This document shows, piece by piece, positions 50,516 to 58,719 of a DNA stretch of 64,000 nucleotides. The translations under genes and the position numbers were made by a program. Every line of letters begins with the position of its first letter. Position 1 is the stretch's first letter. The notes under the pieces are model-generated. The model made no database searches. It had not been told where the DNA came from and worked only from the letters and a program-made list of their open reading frames with translations. Source of the stretch: Iodidimonas nitroreducens (GTDB taxonomy: Bacteria; Pseudomonadota; Alphaproteobacteria; Sphingomonadales; Rhodothalassiaceae); NCBI GenBank assembly GCA_000710935.1, contig BAYV01000008.1:1-64000 (forward strand). Reading direction: 5' to 3'.

Positions 50516-51373
50516 ATGGAAACCACCGAGCGCATCGTAGAAGCCTATGTCCGCCATGTTAAAGGCTGGGCCACGATCCCAAACATTCGCTGTGCAAAAC
50601 AAAATGAGATCGATTTAGTGGCCATCGATGCAGTTTCCCTCAGTCGTTATCACATTGAGGTCAGCATTTCGATTTCGCAAGGGTTCCGAAACTTGACGGC
50701 GATGCCTTTTGATGCGGAAAAAATGAAGGATCGTGGCCAACAGCCGACCCAACGTCGAACAGTGGGGTTCTTTGCAGAACGCAAATTCAATGCCCCAACT
50801 GTAGTGGATCGCCTGCGACAGTTCGGGTTCGAACCTGACGGGTATACGCGGATCATCGTTACATGGGGGTGGACGGAGGACGCAGCGAAAGAGGCGATGG
50901 ACGCTAAAATCGAGCTATGGGATTTTCGAAATATCATTCGGGAATTAGCCGAAGCCATAAGGGGATCGCATGAATATTTCACAGACGACACGCTTAGAAC
51001 CCTAAACCTTTTCATCCATGCGAGCGATGAAGCAGACCAGAACGAACACCGGGAGACTGCGGAACAACATAAGCCAAGCCACAGCGCTCCGGTGAGAGCC
51101 GCCAATGAACAATTTTGGGTCTATGAAAACTGGACAAACCAATGCGCGACTTTGCATCGAGAGACATGCTCTTTCTGCAACGATGGCCGTGGAATGCACG
51201 GCAAGTCAGCCACATCTAGCGGGCAATGGCTGGGGCCGTTCACAGACGAGGCAAAAGCTTGGGAAAGGGCAAAAGACACTCACAGACGAGACATTCGCCG
51301 CTGCGGAATTTGCTTGCCTATGACTTCTCCTAGTCCAGCGATCCCAAACATAAGATCAAGGTCAAACGGGTGA
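50516..51373 (+). CDS. Predicted nuclease-like protein with two CxxC motifs
   Basis: 285 residues; a GTG three bases earlier is possible. N-terminal part: YVRHVKGWATIPNIRC, then EIDLVAID and YHIEVSIS. This looks like a restriction-endonuclease fold, with Asp33 and Glu48 as the acids, but the Lys expected two residues after Glu48 is Ser50, so activity is doubtful. A conserved-looking RIIVTWGWTEDA and LWDFRNIIRELAEAI follow. The C-terminal ~70 residues carry CSFC (218-221) and CGIC (263-266), a likely zinc-binding pair, with a WLGPFTDEAKA stretch between. I recall similar hypothetical proteins in alphaproteobacteria but no named family. It is bracketed by direct repeats; the right copy overlaps its last codons. 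Confidence 0.6.
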   Translation: METTERIVEAYVRHVKGWATIPNIRCAKQNEIDLVAIDAVSLSRYHIEVSISISQGFRNLTAMPFDAEKMKDRGQQPTQRRTVGFFAERKFNAPTVVDRLRQFGFEPDGYTRIIVTWGWTEDAAKEAMDAKIELWDFRNIIRELAEAIRGSHEYFTDDTLRTLNLFIHASDEADQNEHRETAEQHKPSHSAPVRAANEQFWVYENWTNQCATLHRETCSFCNDGRGMHGKSATSSGQWLGPFTDEAKAWERAKDTHRRDIRRCGICLPMTSPSPAIPNIRSRSNG

Positions 51374-51384
51374 AAGCGGCATGG
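51319..51384. repeat. Right copy of an imperfect direct repeat
   Basis: Partner of 50450-50515. It contains the last 18 codons of the nuclease-like gene in one frame, while another frame reads DPKHKIKVKRVKAAW before a stop. The left copy reads DLKHKIKINRIKAA before a stop in its matching frame, so the shared sequence may derive from the end of a coding region. Confidence 0.65.
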
Positions 51385-51500
51385 TGAACGAGCCTATCTT
51401 TTGCCTGGTGTTTGGTCCGTTTCGTGACTGTACCGGTCTCACATGGCATGATTTCGAATGCCCCAAAACATATACTTTTAGTTATTTTTTTATATCTTGA
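51384..51500 (+). pseudogene. Possible truncated reading frame at the island junction
   Basis: A GTG-started frame of 38 codons begins directly after the right repeat, just as the nuclease-like gene begins after the left one. Its first ~28 codons have ordinary composition, then it runs into AT-rich DNA near 51470 and stops. It may be a gene cut off where the AT-rich module joined. No family is recognised, so this is speculative. Confidence 0.2.
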
Positions 51501-51525
51501 ATTGAATGTATACAAAAAATTTAAT
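51497..51525 (+). promoter_or_regulatory. Candidate promoter of the DUF262-HEPN pair
   Basis: TTGAAT (51497-51502) and TTTAAT (51520-51525) are 17 bp apart, 33 bp before the DUF262 start. The region is AT-rich, so chance matches are likely, but spacing and position are right. Confidence 0.4.
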
Positions 51526-51558
51526 TGTGCTATCTTAACGAGAATAAGAGGAGAGATT

Positions 51559-52644
51559 ATGACCAAAGATAAAAACGAAGAGATCTTAGTAGAAGACGAG
51601 CCAGAAGAAGATGAGTGTGGAACACACGTAGAGTTTGATATTGCGACTTATCCCTCCGATCTAACGTTGGCAGTTATCCATGAAATGTGGAAAAATGAGG
51701 ACATCACGATTCCTTCTTTTCAACGTAACTTTGTATGGAAAATTAAGCAGTCTAGCCTTCTAATTGAAAGTTTTCTTCTAGGATTACCTGTTCCCCAGGT
51801 ATTTTTTTACATCGACAATGAGAGTAGAAATCTCGTCATTGATGGACAACAACGTATAATGAGCGTCATCTATTTTCTTGAGGGCTATTTTGGCACTGAA
51901 AATATGCAAGGTAGACGTGCAGTATTCCGTCTCACTGGACTGTCTGAGAAAAGTCCATATGCCAAAAAAAGATTTATTGATTTATCTTCACAGGACCAGC
52001 GACGAATAAAGGGAGCAGTCCTTCGCGCAGTAAACATTAAGCAACTAGCACCTGCAAATCAAAGCACTAGCATGTACCACATCTTCGAACGACTAAACAC
52101 TGGTGGCACGCCGCTTCGGCCTCAAGAAATACGGAACTGTATTTTTCATGGCCCGTTAGTTGAGAGGCTTCAAGAACTCAATGAAGATGCCAACTGGCGG
52201 ACGATACTAGCCAGCAAGCCACGCGATAAACATCAAAGAGATGTGGAAATGATTCTTCGTATATTTGCGATGACAGAGCGTGGAAGTGCCTACGAAAAAC
52301 CTATGAAGGAATTTCTTAATCAGCAAATGCATATTCACGACGGCAGCAAAATTTCTCCTAAGGTTGAGCAATTTGTAAAGGGCTTTTCTACGGTAACAGA
52401 TGTTATAAGAAAAGAACTAAATCCAAAACCTTTTCATATTCGTGGACCATTGAACCTCGCTGCAATGGATTCGATAATGGCTGTGCTAATTCAGAATTCG
52501 GGCAAAATACCTAAAGATATAGCAATACGATTTAAAAATCTTACCGAAAATGATGATTATCGTAAATTTATATTTTTTAATACTAGTGATGCATCAGCAG
52601 TTAAGGAAAGACTGTATTTGGCTGAAAGGCATCTAATTTTATGA
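51559..52644 (+). CDS. DUF262 domain protein (GmrS-like N-terminal domain, no HNH nuclease)
   Basis: 361 residues from the ATG at 51559, with GAGGAG 5 bp upstream. An acidic start (EDEPEEDE) is followed by the DUF262 signature: IPSFQRNFVWKIKQSSLLIE (51-70), the VIDGQQR motif (93-99) and FERLNTGGTPLRPQEIRN (176-193). In GmrSD and related systems DUF262 binds or hydrolyses nucleotides and is fused to a DUF1524 HNH nuclease that cuts modified phage DNA. Here no DUF1524 (HxxP...) region is present; instead the next gene encodes a HEPN RNase. Codon use is strongly AT-rich compared with the flanks, a sign of transfer. It overlaps the HEPN gene by 4 bp (ATGA). Confidence 0.9.
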   Translation: MTKDKNEEILVEDEPEEDECGTHVEFDIATYPSDLTLAVIHEMWKNEDITIPSFQRNFVWKIKQSSLLIESFLLGLPVPQVFFYIDNESRNLVIDGQQRIMSVIYFLEGYFGTENMQGRRAVFRLTGLSEKSPYAKKRFIDLSSQDQRRIKGAVLRAVNIKQLAPANQSTSMYHIFERLNTGGTPLRPQEIRNCIFHGPLVERLQELNEDANWRTILASKPRDKHQRDVEMILRIFAMTERGSAYEKPMKEFLNQQMHIHDGSKISPKVEQFVKGFSTVTDVIRKELNPKPFHIRGPLNLAAMDSIMAVLIQNSGKIPKDIAIRFKNLTENDDYRKFIFFNTSDASAVKERLYLAERHLIL

Positions 52645-53150
52645 ATAACTATAATAATAGATTTTTAATTGTTGAAGATTACCTAAAACATATAGATCCA
52701 ATGATGAGTTCAATAAAGGATGAATTTATACAAACTCGCTATATAGGCTTCATAACCATATCAGCAGTCACAGCATACGAATTGGCGATTAAAGACATAT
52801 TTTACGCATTTGCAGATAAGAAGCACTCTGTTCTAGCAGACGTGACACGTGCAAGATTTTCTCGACTAAATGGAAAAATAAAAATAGATGACTTAAAAAA
52901 AGAACATGTTAAGATGTTTGGAGATAAATACTTGAATCGCTTTAAGAAAAAAATAGATGAAATGGAAAATAAACACTTAAGATCTTATCGGAAAAGTCCA
53001 AAATCAGCATATAACAATGTTATTACGTGGCGCAATCAATTTGCTCATGAAGGATCCCTGCCAAATACGACAAACTATAATGAAATTAAAGAGCAATATA
53101 ACATAGGAAAAGAAGTAATACATTGCTTATGTCAAAGCATGGTTAGATAA
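52641..53150 (+). CDS. HEPN-domain protein (MAE_28990/MAE_18760-like putative RNase)
   Basis: 169 residues, mostly helical. A C-terminal-half motif WRNQFAHEG gives Arg131-x4-His136, the HEPN RNase signature. An earlier helix AYELAIKDIFYAF supplies a conserved Glu (47). The closest match I can name is the MAE_28990/MAE_18760 HEPN group, which is known to neighbour DUF262 genes. The ATG lies in the DUF262 stop (ATGA), so synthesis of the two is coupled. It is predicted to be the RNA-cleaving effector controlled by the DUF262 partner. It is AT-rich like its partner and followed by 87 bp of AT-rich DNA before tRNA-Arg(CCT). Confidence 0.8.
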   Translation: MNNYNNRFLIVEDYLKHIDPMMSSIKDEFIQTRYIGFITISAVTAYELAIKDIFYAFADKKHSVLADVTRARFSRLNGKIKIDDLKKEHVKMFGDKYLNRFKKKIDEMENKHLRSYRKSPKSAYNNVITWRNQFAHEGSLPNTTNYNEIKEQYNIGKEVIHCLCQSMVR

Positions 53151-53237
53151 ATTATTAAAATAATAATATTAATGGTTTCTAAATTATTTAGATAATAGAC
53201 TAAATTATAAACATTAAATAATAACCATAACAAAAAC

Positions 53238-53314
53238 TGGTGCGCCCGACAGGATTTGAACCTGTGACCCCCAGATTAGGAATCTGGTGCTCTATCCTGC
53301 TGAGCTACGGGCGC
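53238..53314 (-). tRNA. tRNA-Arg(CCT)
   Basis: 77 nt including encoded CCA (plus 53238-53240). The acceptor stem GCGCCCG pairs with CGGGCGC. Anticodon CCT at plus 53278-53280 lies in a CCAGA/TCTGG stem. The T arm is CAGGTTCAAATCCTG. It reads AGG codons. Its 3' end faces the AT-rich island, the side that tRNA-targeting integrases use. Confidence 0.95.
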
Positions 53315-53425
53315 CCTGATGCATCATGATCTGCCTTCATTTGCCCCATGCGTTTCGGCTTGTCAAATGAACGATCCATCGCAGCGCTTGACAAGTGGCA
53401 CGGCATCTTGGCACTAGCTGCTCCC

Positions 53426-55258
53426 ATGGCCGCACCCCCTTTGCTCACACTTGCCGGTATTCGCCTCGAATTGGGGGCCACCACCCTGTTCAGCGGGGTG
53501 GATATGGCCGTGGGGCCGAGTGATCGCCTGTGCCTTTTGGGCCGCAATGGGGCGGGCAAATCAACCCTTTTGAAAATCATCGAAGGCATCACCGAAGCCG
53601 ATGGCGGCGAGCGTTTCGTGCGCCCCGGAACCGAGATCGCCACCGTGCGTCAGGAAGCCGATCTGGCGGGCTTTTCCCGGCTTTTCGATTATCTGGAAAG
53701 CGGCCTGCCGCCTTCCATGCGCGATGATCTTTATCGGGTGGAAGCCGCCCTTGATGAAGTGGGGCTTTCGGGCGAGCGCGACCCCCTTACCCTTTCGGGC
53801 GGCGAGCAGCGCAAGGCGGCGATCATCCGCGCCTTTCTGGCGGAGCCGGATATAATCCTGCTCGATGAGCCAACCAATCATCTGGATCTGCCCGGCATTG
53901 AATGGCTCGAAGACCGCCTGGCCGAATTTCGCGGGGCGATCATCATCATCAGCCATGATCGAACCTTTTTATCGCGGCTGACCAGCGCCTGTTTATGGCT
54001 GGATCGCGGCGTGGTGAAACGGCTGGATAAAGGCTTTGCCGCTTTTGAAGAATGGGTGGAGCTTGAATTCGAGCGCGAGGCCGCCAATACCGCCAAGCTC
54101 GACAAGCTGATCGCCGAGGAAACCCGCTGGTCACGCGAGGGCATATCGGCCCGGCGCACCCGCAATCAGGGGCGTTTGCGCCGCCTTCATGCTTTGCGCC
54201 AAAGCCGCCGCGAGATCATCGCCCGCAGCGGTACGGCGGCCCTTGTCGCCGCAGATGGCCGCACATCGGGCAAGCTGGTGATCGAAGCCGAACATGTGTG
54301 CAAGGCTTTTGATGACCATGTGATTGCCGATGATTTTTCCACCCGCATTCTGCGCGGCGATCGCGTGGGGATCATTGGCCCGAATGGGGCCGGGAAATCC
54401 ACCCTTTTAAAAATGCTGATCGGCGAGATCGAACCCGATGCCGGGGTGATCCGGCGCGGCACCAATCTTGACATGCTGGTCATCGATCAAAAGCGCGACA
54501 GCCTCGATCCCAATCTCACCTTGTGGGAAACGCTGACCGGCGGCAGTTCCGATCAGGTGATGGTGCGCGGCACGCCCAAGCATGTGGTGGCCTATCTGAA
54601 AGATTTTCTGTTCAGCCCGGCGCAGGCGAGAAGCCCGGTTCATGCCCTTTCAGGGGGCGAGAAAAACCGCCTGATGCTGGCCCGGGCGCTGACCAAGCCA
54701 TCGAACCTGATGGTGCTGGATGAGCCCACCAATGATCTGGACATGGAAACCCTTGATCTTTTGCAGGATGTGCTGGCCGATTATGAAGGCACCATTTTGC
54801 TGGTGAGCCATGATCGCGATTTCCTTGATCGGCTGGTGACTAGCACTTTGATGTTTGAAGGCGAAGGCCGGATCGAAGATTATGCGGGCGGCTATAGCGA
54901 TATGATGCGCCAGCGTGCACAAAGCCGCAGCCAAAAGCATCAGGTGCCACAAAAAACCGACAGCCGAAAAAGCGAATCCGAAAAACCCGAGCCCGCAAAA
55001 ACCCGGGCAGACAGCGCCAATCGCCTGAGCTTTAACCAGAAACATCGCCTGAAAACTCTGCCAAACGAGATCAGCGCCCTGCTCGATGCGATTTCAAAGC
55101 TTGAAAAACTGCTCGCAGACCCGCAAGCCTATAGCCGAGACCCGGCGAAATATGCGCTGGCGGGCAAAACATGCGATCAATATCGCAAGGATCTGGCTTC
55201 AAAGGAAGAAGAATGGCTCCATCTGGAAATGCTGCGCGAAGAAATCGAAGGCCCCTGA
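53426..55258 (+). CDS. uup: ABC-F family ATPase, Uup type
   Basis: 610 residues from the ATG at 53426. Two ABC domains without membrane helices: Walker A GRNGAGKSTLLK and GPNGAGKSTLLK, signatures LSGGEQRKAAI and LSGGEKNRLML, Walker B LLDEPTNHLDL and VLDEPTNDLDM. The interdomain linker is basic (ARRTRNQGRLRRLHALRQSR). A C-terminal coiled coil follows (about 525-605, LLDAISKLEKLLADP). Uup proteins bind ribosomes or branched DNA. No drug-resistance linker is apparent. A kelch-lipoprotein start lies inside its 3' end. Confidence 0.92.
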   Translation: MAAPPLLTLAGIRLELGATTLFSGVDMAVGPSDRLCLLGRNGAGKSTLLKIIEGITEADGGERFVRPGTEIATVRQEADLAGFSRLFDYLESGLPPSMRDDLYRVEAALDEVGLSGERDPLTLSGGEQRKAAIIRAFLAEPDIILLDEPTNHLDLPGIEWLEDRLAEFRGAIIIISHDRTFLSRLTSACLWLDRGVVKRLDKGFAAFEEWVELEFEREAANTAKLDKLIAEETRWSREGISARRTRNQGRLRRLHALRQSRREIIARSGTAALVAADGRTSGKLVIEAEHVCKAFDDHVIADDFSTRILRGDRVGIIGPNGAGKSTLLKMLIGEIEPDAGVIRRGTNLDMLVIDQKRDSLDPNLTLWETLTGGSSDQVMVRGTPKHVVAYLKDFLFSPAQARSPVHALSGGEKNRLMLARALTKPSNLMVLDEPTNDLDMETLDLLQDVLADYEGTILLVSHDRDFLDRLVTSTLMFEGEGRIEDYAGGYSDMMRQRAQSRSQKHQVPQKTDSRKSESEKPEPAKTRADSANRLSFNQKHRLKTLPNEISALLDAISKLEKLLADPQAYSRDPAKYALAGKTCDQYRKDLASKEEEWLHLEMLREEIEGP

Positions 55259-56382
55259 TCGGCGGACCGGCGCAAAAATCGGCACGCGGCCCAAAAGCCG
55301 CCTTTGGCCGGGTAATCAGGCTGGGTTTTATCCCCCTTCTGGCTGCCCTCACCGCCGCCTGTATCCAAACGCCTGCACCCACAGCCCTGCCCCCTTCGCC
55401 CTTTTCCCCGATGCCCGAAGCCCACAGCAATAATGCCACAGCCGTGCTGATCCGCGATCAGGGCCCGGTTTTCTACAGCTTCATGGGGCTGAAATCCGGC
55501 AAAAGCCAAAGTGACATTTCCACCGCTGCCTTTGCCTATGATCTTACCACCGATCAGTGGCAGCGGATCAATCCCGTGCCGGTGCCCGAAGGCCGCCTGG
55601 CCTCGGTGGCGGTGCCCTTGAATGGCGCCATCTATCTCTTTGGCGGCTATCGGGTGCTGGCTGATGGCCATGAAATCTCAACCCCCCATGTTTTTCGTTA
55701 CGAACCCGAAACGGGCACCTATCACCGGCTGGCTGATATTCCAAAGCCGGTGGATGATAGTGTCGCTTTCGGCTATGCGGATCGCTATATCTATCTGGTT
55801 TCCGGCTGGCATATGGATGGCAATGTGGCCACTGTGCAGGTTTTCGATAGCGTGGAAGGGGTGTGGTTCAATGCCACCGAATTTCCCGGCATCCCGGTTT
55901 TCGGCCATGCGGGCGGCATCGTATCTGATCGTTTCCTGATCATCGATGGGGTTGCGGTTTTAGGCGAACAGGATGGCAAACGGCAGTTCGGGCTGGTGAA
56001 ACAGGCCTGGGTGGGGCACATCAATCCCGATGATCCATCGGATATTCAATGGCAAAAAGCCCCCGATCATGGGGGCGCACCCCTCTACCGCGCCGCTGCC
56101 ACAGGATCGGAAGATCGCGGGATGGTTCTGTTCGCTGGCGGATCAGCCACCGCCTATAATTATAATGGCATTGGCTATGATGGCACCCCGGCGGCCCCAT
56201 CGGCTCGGGTTTTTGGCTATGATCCCTTCAATGATCTGTGGATGGGCTTTGCCGATAAGCCGATCCCAAGCATGGATCACCGCGCTTTGCTGCCTGCAAA
56301 TGGTGCGTTCTGGACCATCGGTGGCATGATTGCCGGGCAGAAGGTCAGCCCGCTTGTGGATCGGATCGACGCGATCGAATAA
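55213..56382 (+). CDS. Putative kelch-repeat lipoprotein
   Basis: 389 residues from the ATG at 55213 (AAAGGA 6 bp upstream, within uup). A long basic n-region leads to the hydrophobic LGFIPLLAALTAAC, a lipobox with Cys50; the true start may be later at a codon I cannot pick. Kelch-type beta-propeller repeats: AIYLFGGYRVLADG, IYLVSGWHMDG, FGHAGGIVSDRFLIIDG, MVLFAGGSA and FWTIGGMIAG, each with W and paired Gly. Similar to N-acetylneuraminate-epimerase-like propellers, but no enzyme call is possible. Likely periplasmic or outer-membrane facing. Confidence 0.7.
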   Translation: MAPSGNAARRNRRPLIGGPAQKSARGPKAAFGRVIRLGFIPLLAALTAACIQTPAPTALPPSPFSPMPEAHSNNATAVLIRDQGPVFYSFMGLKSGKSQSDISTAAFAYDLTTDQWQRINPVPVPEGRLASVAVPLNGAIYLFGGYRVLADGHEISTPHVFRYEPETGTYHRLADIPKPVDDSVAFGYADRYIYLVSGWHMDGNVATVQVFDSVEGVWFNATEFPGIPVFGHAGGIVSDRFLIIDGVAVLGEQDGKRQFGLVKQAWVGHINPDDPSDIQWQKAPDHGGAPLYRAAATGSEDRGMVLFAGGSATAYNYNGIGYDGTPAAPSARVFGYDPFNDLWMGFADKPIPSMDHRALLPANGAFWTIGGMIAGQKVSPLVDRIDAIE

Positions 56383-56406
56383 TCGCATCTTTCGCGCGGC
56401 GCATTT

Positions 56407-57186
56407 TTATGAGCGGCTATCCGGGCGCAGAAAGGTCCAATGATGGGGCTTGGATGCCTTGGGCGCGAAGCGATAACCATCAAGATCGAAATCCTTCAGA
56501 TCCTCGGCCCGCTCGATTTTATTCACCGCAATATAGCGGGCCATCAGGCCCCGGGCTTTTTTGGCAAAAAAGCTGATCATCCTGAATTGGCCATCCCGAT
56601 CTTCACGAAAATCAATCTGATAAACCGGCACCCCCAGCGCTTTGGGGTCCACCGCCTTGAAATATTCCTGGCTTGCCAGATTGATCAGGCAATCATGGCC
56701 ATCCTCTTGCAGATCCCGGGCGAGGGCTTTGGTGATCTTGTCGCCCCAAAATCCATAAAGATCGGCGGCTTTTGTGGTTTTGAACCGGGTGCCCATTTCA
56801 AGACGATAGGGCTGCATCAGATCAAGGGGCCGCAAAAGCCCATAAAGCCCTGATAAAATGCGCAGATGCTTTTGGGCGTGGGCCAGCCCATCCGCATCCA
56901 GATGATCGGCATCCAATCCCTGATACACATCGCCCTTGAAAGTGAAAATCGCCGGTTTGGCATTGGTGGGATCAAAGGGCGGGGAAAACGCCTTGAACCC
57001 CTGATAGGTTTTTTCGGCCAAAGCATCGGACAAATGCATCAGCCCCTGCAAATGGGCCGCCCCCATGCGGGCCCCATCCTGCGCCAGCGCCGTGGCGTCT
57101 TCCAGAAAGCGCGGCTGGCTATAATCCGCACTGGGCGGTGCTGAGTCGGCATCGAGTTTTTTGGCAGGGGACAAAACAGCAAGCAT
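56407..57186 (-). CDS. yaaA: Peroxide stress protein YaaA (DUF328/UPF0246)
   Basis: 259 residues. Starts MLAVLSPAKKLD, the hallmark of the family, and continues through LSGLYGLLRPLDLMQPYRLEMG and the C-terminal FFAKKARGLMARYIAVNKI. In E. coli YaaA lowers free iron under peroxide stress and binds DNA. Single gene, convergent with the kelch gene. Confidence 0.93.
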   Translation of the reverse strand: MLAVLSPAKKLDADSAPPSADYSQPRFLEDATALAQDGARMGAAHLQGLMHLSDALAEKTYQGFKAFSPPFDPTNAKPAIFTFKGDVYQGLDADHLDADGLAHAQKHLRILSGLYGLLRPLDLMQPYRLEMGTRFKTTKAADLYGFWGDKITKALARDLQEDGHDCLINLASQEYFKAVDPKALGVPVYQIDFREDRDGQFRMISFFAKKARGLMARYIAVNKIERAEDLKDFDLDGYRFAPKASKPHHWTFLRPDSRS

Positions 57187-57360
57187 CTCAAATGGCCCTC
57201 ATTATGAAGGATGGAAAAAGCGGATGGGTCTTTCATCGCAATATCTTGTCGTTCTTGTCAAAACGCATGGCAAGGCTTTTCATCTGGGGCTATGACTAAA
57301 GCCTGTCAAGGAATGGCCATAATATGCAGCTTTTAAACCCCAAGCGATCAAGGATCAGAG

Positions 57361-58650
57361 ATGAGCGATAAAACCAAGAATTTCCGCCGTCGCACCATTG
57401 GCAATCATGTGCTGAAGCCGGAAACACAGATGATGGGCTATGGTTTTGACCCCAGCCTTTCCGAAGGATCGCTCAAGCCACCGGTTTTCCTCACCTCGAC
57501 CTTTGTTTTTGAATCTGCCGAACATGGCCGCGATTTTTTCGATGTGGTCAGCGGTCGCCGTGAAGCCCGACCCGATGAAGTTTCAGGGCTGATTTATTCG
57601 CGCTTCAATAATCCCGATATGGAAGTGCTGGAAGATCGCCTTTCCCTTTGGGAAGATGCCGAAATGGCGATTGTCTATTCCTCGGGCATGGCCGCCATTT
57701 ATTCCGCCATCATGGCCCATTTGCAGCCCGGCGAAGTGCTGATCTATTCCCAGCCCATTTATGGCGGCACCGAAACGCTTTTGCTCAATCTGCTGCCCAA
57801 ATGGGGCATCAAAACCGTTGGTTTCATTGCCAATGACAGCCACAAGGCCGTGGATGACGCCTTTGCCAAAGCCCAAAAGCTGGGCCCCATCGGCATGGTT
57901 CTGGCTGAAACGCCGGCCAATCCCACCAATGGGCTGGTGGATATCCATTATCTGGCCGAAAAGGTGAAAGACGCCCGCAATACCGCCGGGGAACGCCCGC
58001 CCTTGGCGCTGGACAACACCTTTTTAGGCCCGGTTTGGCAAAAGCCCCTGTTGCACGGGGCCGATATCGTTCTCTATTCGATGACCAAATATATCGGTGG
58101 CCATTCCGATCTGGTGGCCGGTGCCGCCATGGGATCGAGCCGTTGGCTCAAGCCAATGAAAGCCCTGCGCGGGGCCATTGGCAATCAGATCGATCCCCAT
58201 ACCTGCTGGATGGTTCTGCGCAGCCTTGAAACGCTGAAAATCCGCATGGAAAAAGCCACCGAAAATGCCCGCATCGTTGCCGAATATCTTGATGGGCATG
58301 AAAAGGTTGAAAAAGTGCATTATCTGGGCTTTTTAAAGCCCGGCAGCCCGGCCCATGCGGTTTATGAAAAACAGTGCCTTGCGCCGGGGTCCACCTTTGC
58401 CTTCGATGTCAAGGGCGGCGAGGCGGAAGCTTTCCGCTTTCTCAATGCACTCACCGTTTTAAAGCTGGCTGTCAGCCTTGGTGGCACAGAAACCCTGATC
58501 AGCCACCCGGCCTCTACCACCCATTCCGGGGTGCCGAAAGATCTGCGCGATCTGGCCGGGATTTCCGGGGCTTTATGCCGGGTTTCGGTGGGTATTGAAG
58601 ATGCCGATGATCTGATCGCCGATCTGAAACAGGCTTTGGAAAAAATCTGA
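57361..58650 (+). CDS. PLP-dependent trans-sulfuration enzyme (cystathionine gamma-synthase / methionine gamma-lyase family)
   Basis: 429 residues, fold type I. The PLP lysine is Lys243 in SMTKYIGGHSD. Other family signals: YSRFNNPDMEVLEDRL, VYSSGMAAI, YGGTETLLL and LAETPANPTN. The C-terminus reads SLGGTETLISHPAST. It may act as cystathionine gamma-synthase, O-acetylhomoserine sulfhydrylase or methionine gamma-lyase; sequence alone does not decide. The N-terminus is longer than E. coli MetB. I saw no SAM riboswitch in the 174-bp upstream gap. Confidence 0.9.
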   Translation: MSDKTKNFRRRTIGNHVLKPETQMMGYGFDPSLSEGSLKPPVFLTSTFVFESAEHGRDFFDVVSGRREARPDEVSGLIYSRFNNPDMEVLEDRLSLWEDAEMAIVYSSGMAAIYSAIMAHLQPGEVLIYSQPIYGGTETLLLNLLPKWGIKTVGFIANDSHKAVDDAFAKAQKLGPIGMVLAETPANPTNGLVDIHYLAEKVKDARNTAGERPPLALDNTFLGPVWQKPLLHGADIVLYSMTKYIGGHSDLVAGAAMGSSRWLKPMKALRGAIGNQIDPHTCWMVLRSLETLKIRMEKATENARIVAEYLDGHEKVEKVHYLGFLKPGSPAHAVYEKQCLAPGSTFAFDVKGGEAEAFRFLNALTVLKLAVSLGGTETLISHPASTTHSGVPKDLRDLAGISGALCRVSVGIEDADDLIADLKQALEKI

Positions 58651-58658
58651 TCGCGCAC

Positions 58659-58710
58659 CCCCGGATCGGCAGGATGGCGATCTCAACTTGTCATTCTGTC
58701 GCATCCGGGG
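58659..58710. terminator. Inverted repeat between convergent genes
   Basis: CCCCGGAT (58659-58666) is the exact reverse complement of ATCCGGGG (58703-58710), with 36 bp between. It sits between the convergent stops of the PLP enzyme and the DUF885 gene. There is no T-run, so a bidirectional terminator is only plausible. Confidence 0.35.
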
Positions 58711-58719
58711 AGCCTGTAG

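Noticed and set aside
57187-57360. SAM or other methionine riboswitch upstream of the PLP sulfur enzyme
   Set aside because: I could not find the paired stems of SAM-I, SAM-II or SAM-V. A covariance-model scan would be decisive.
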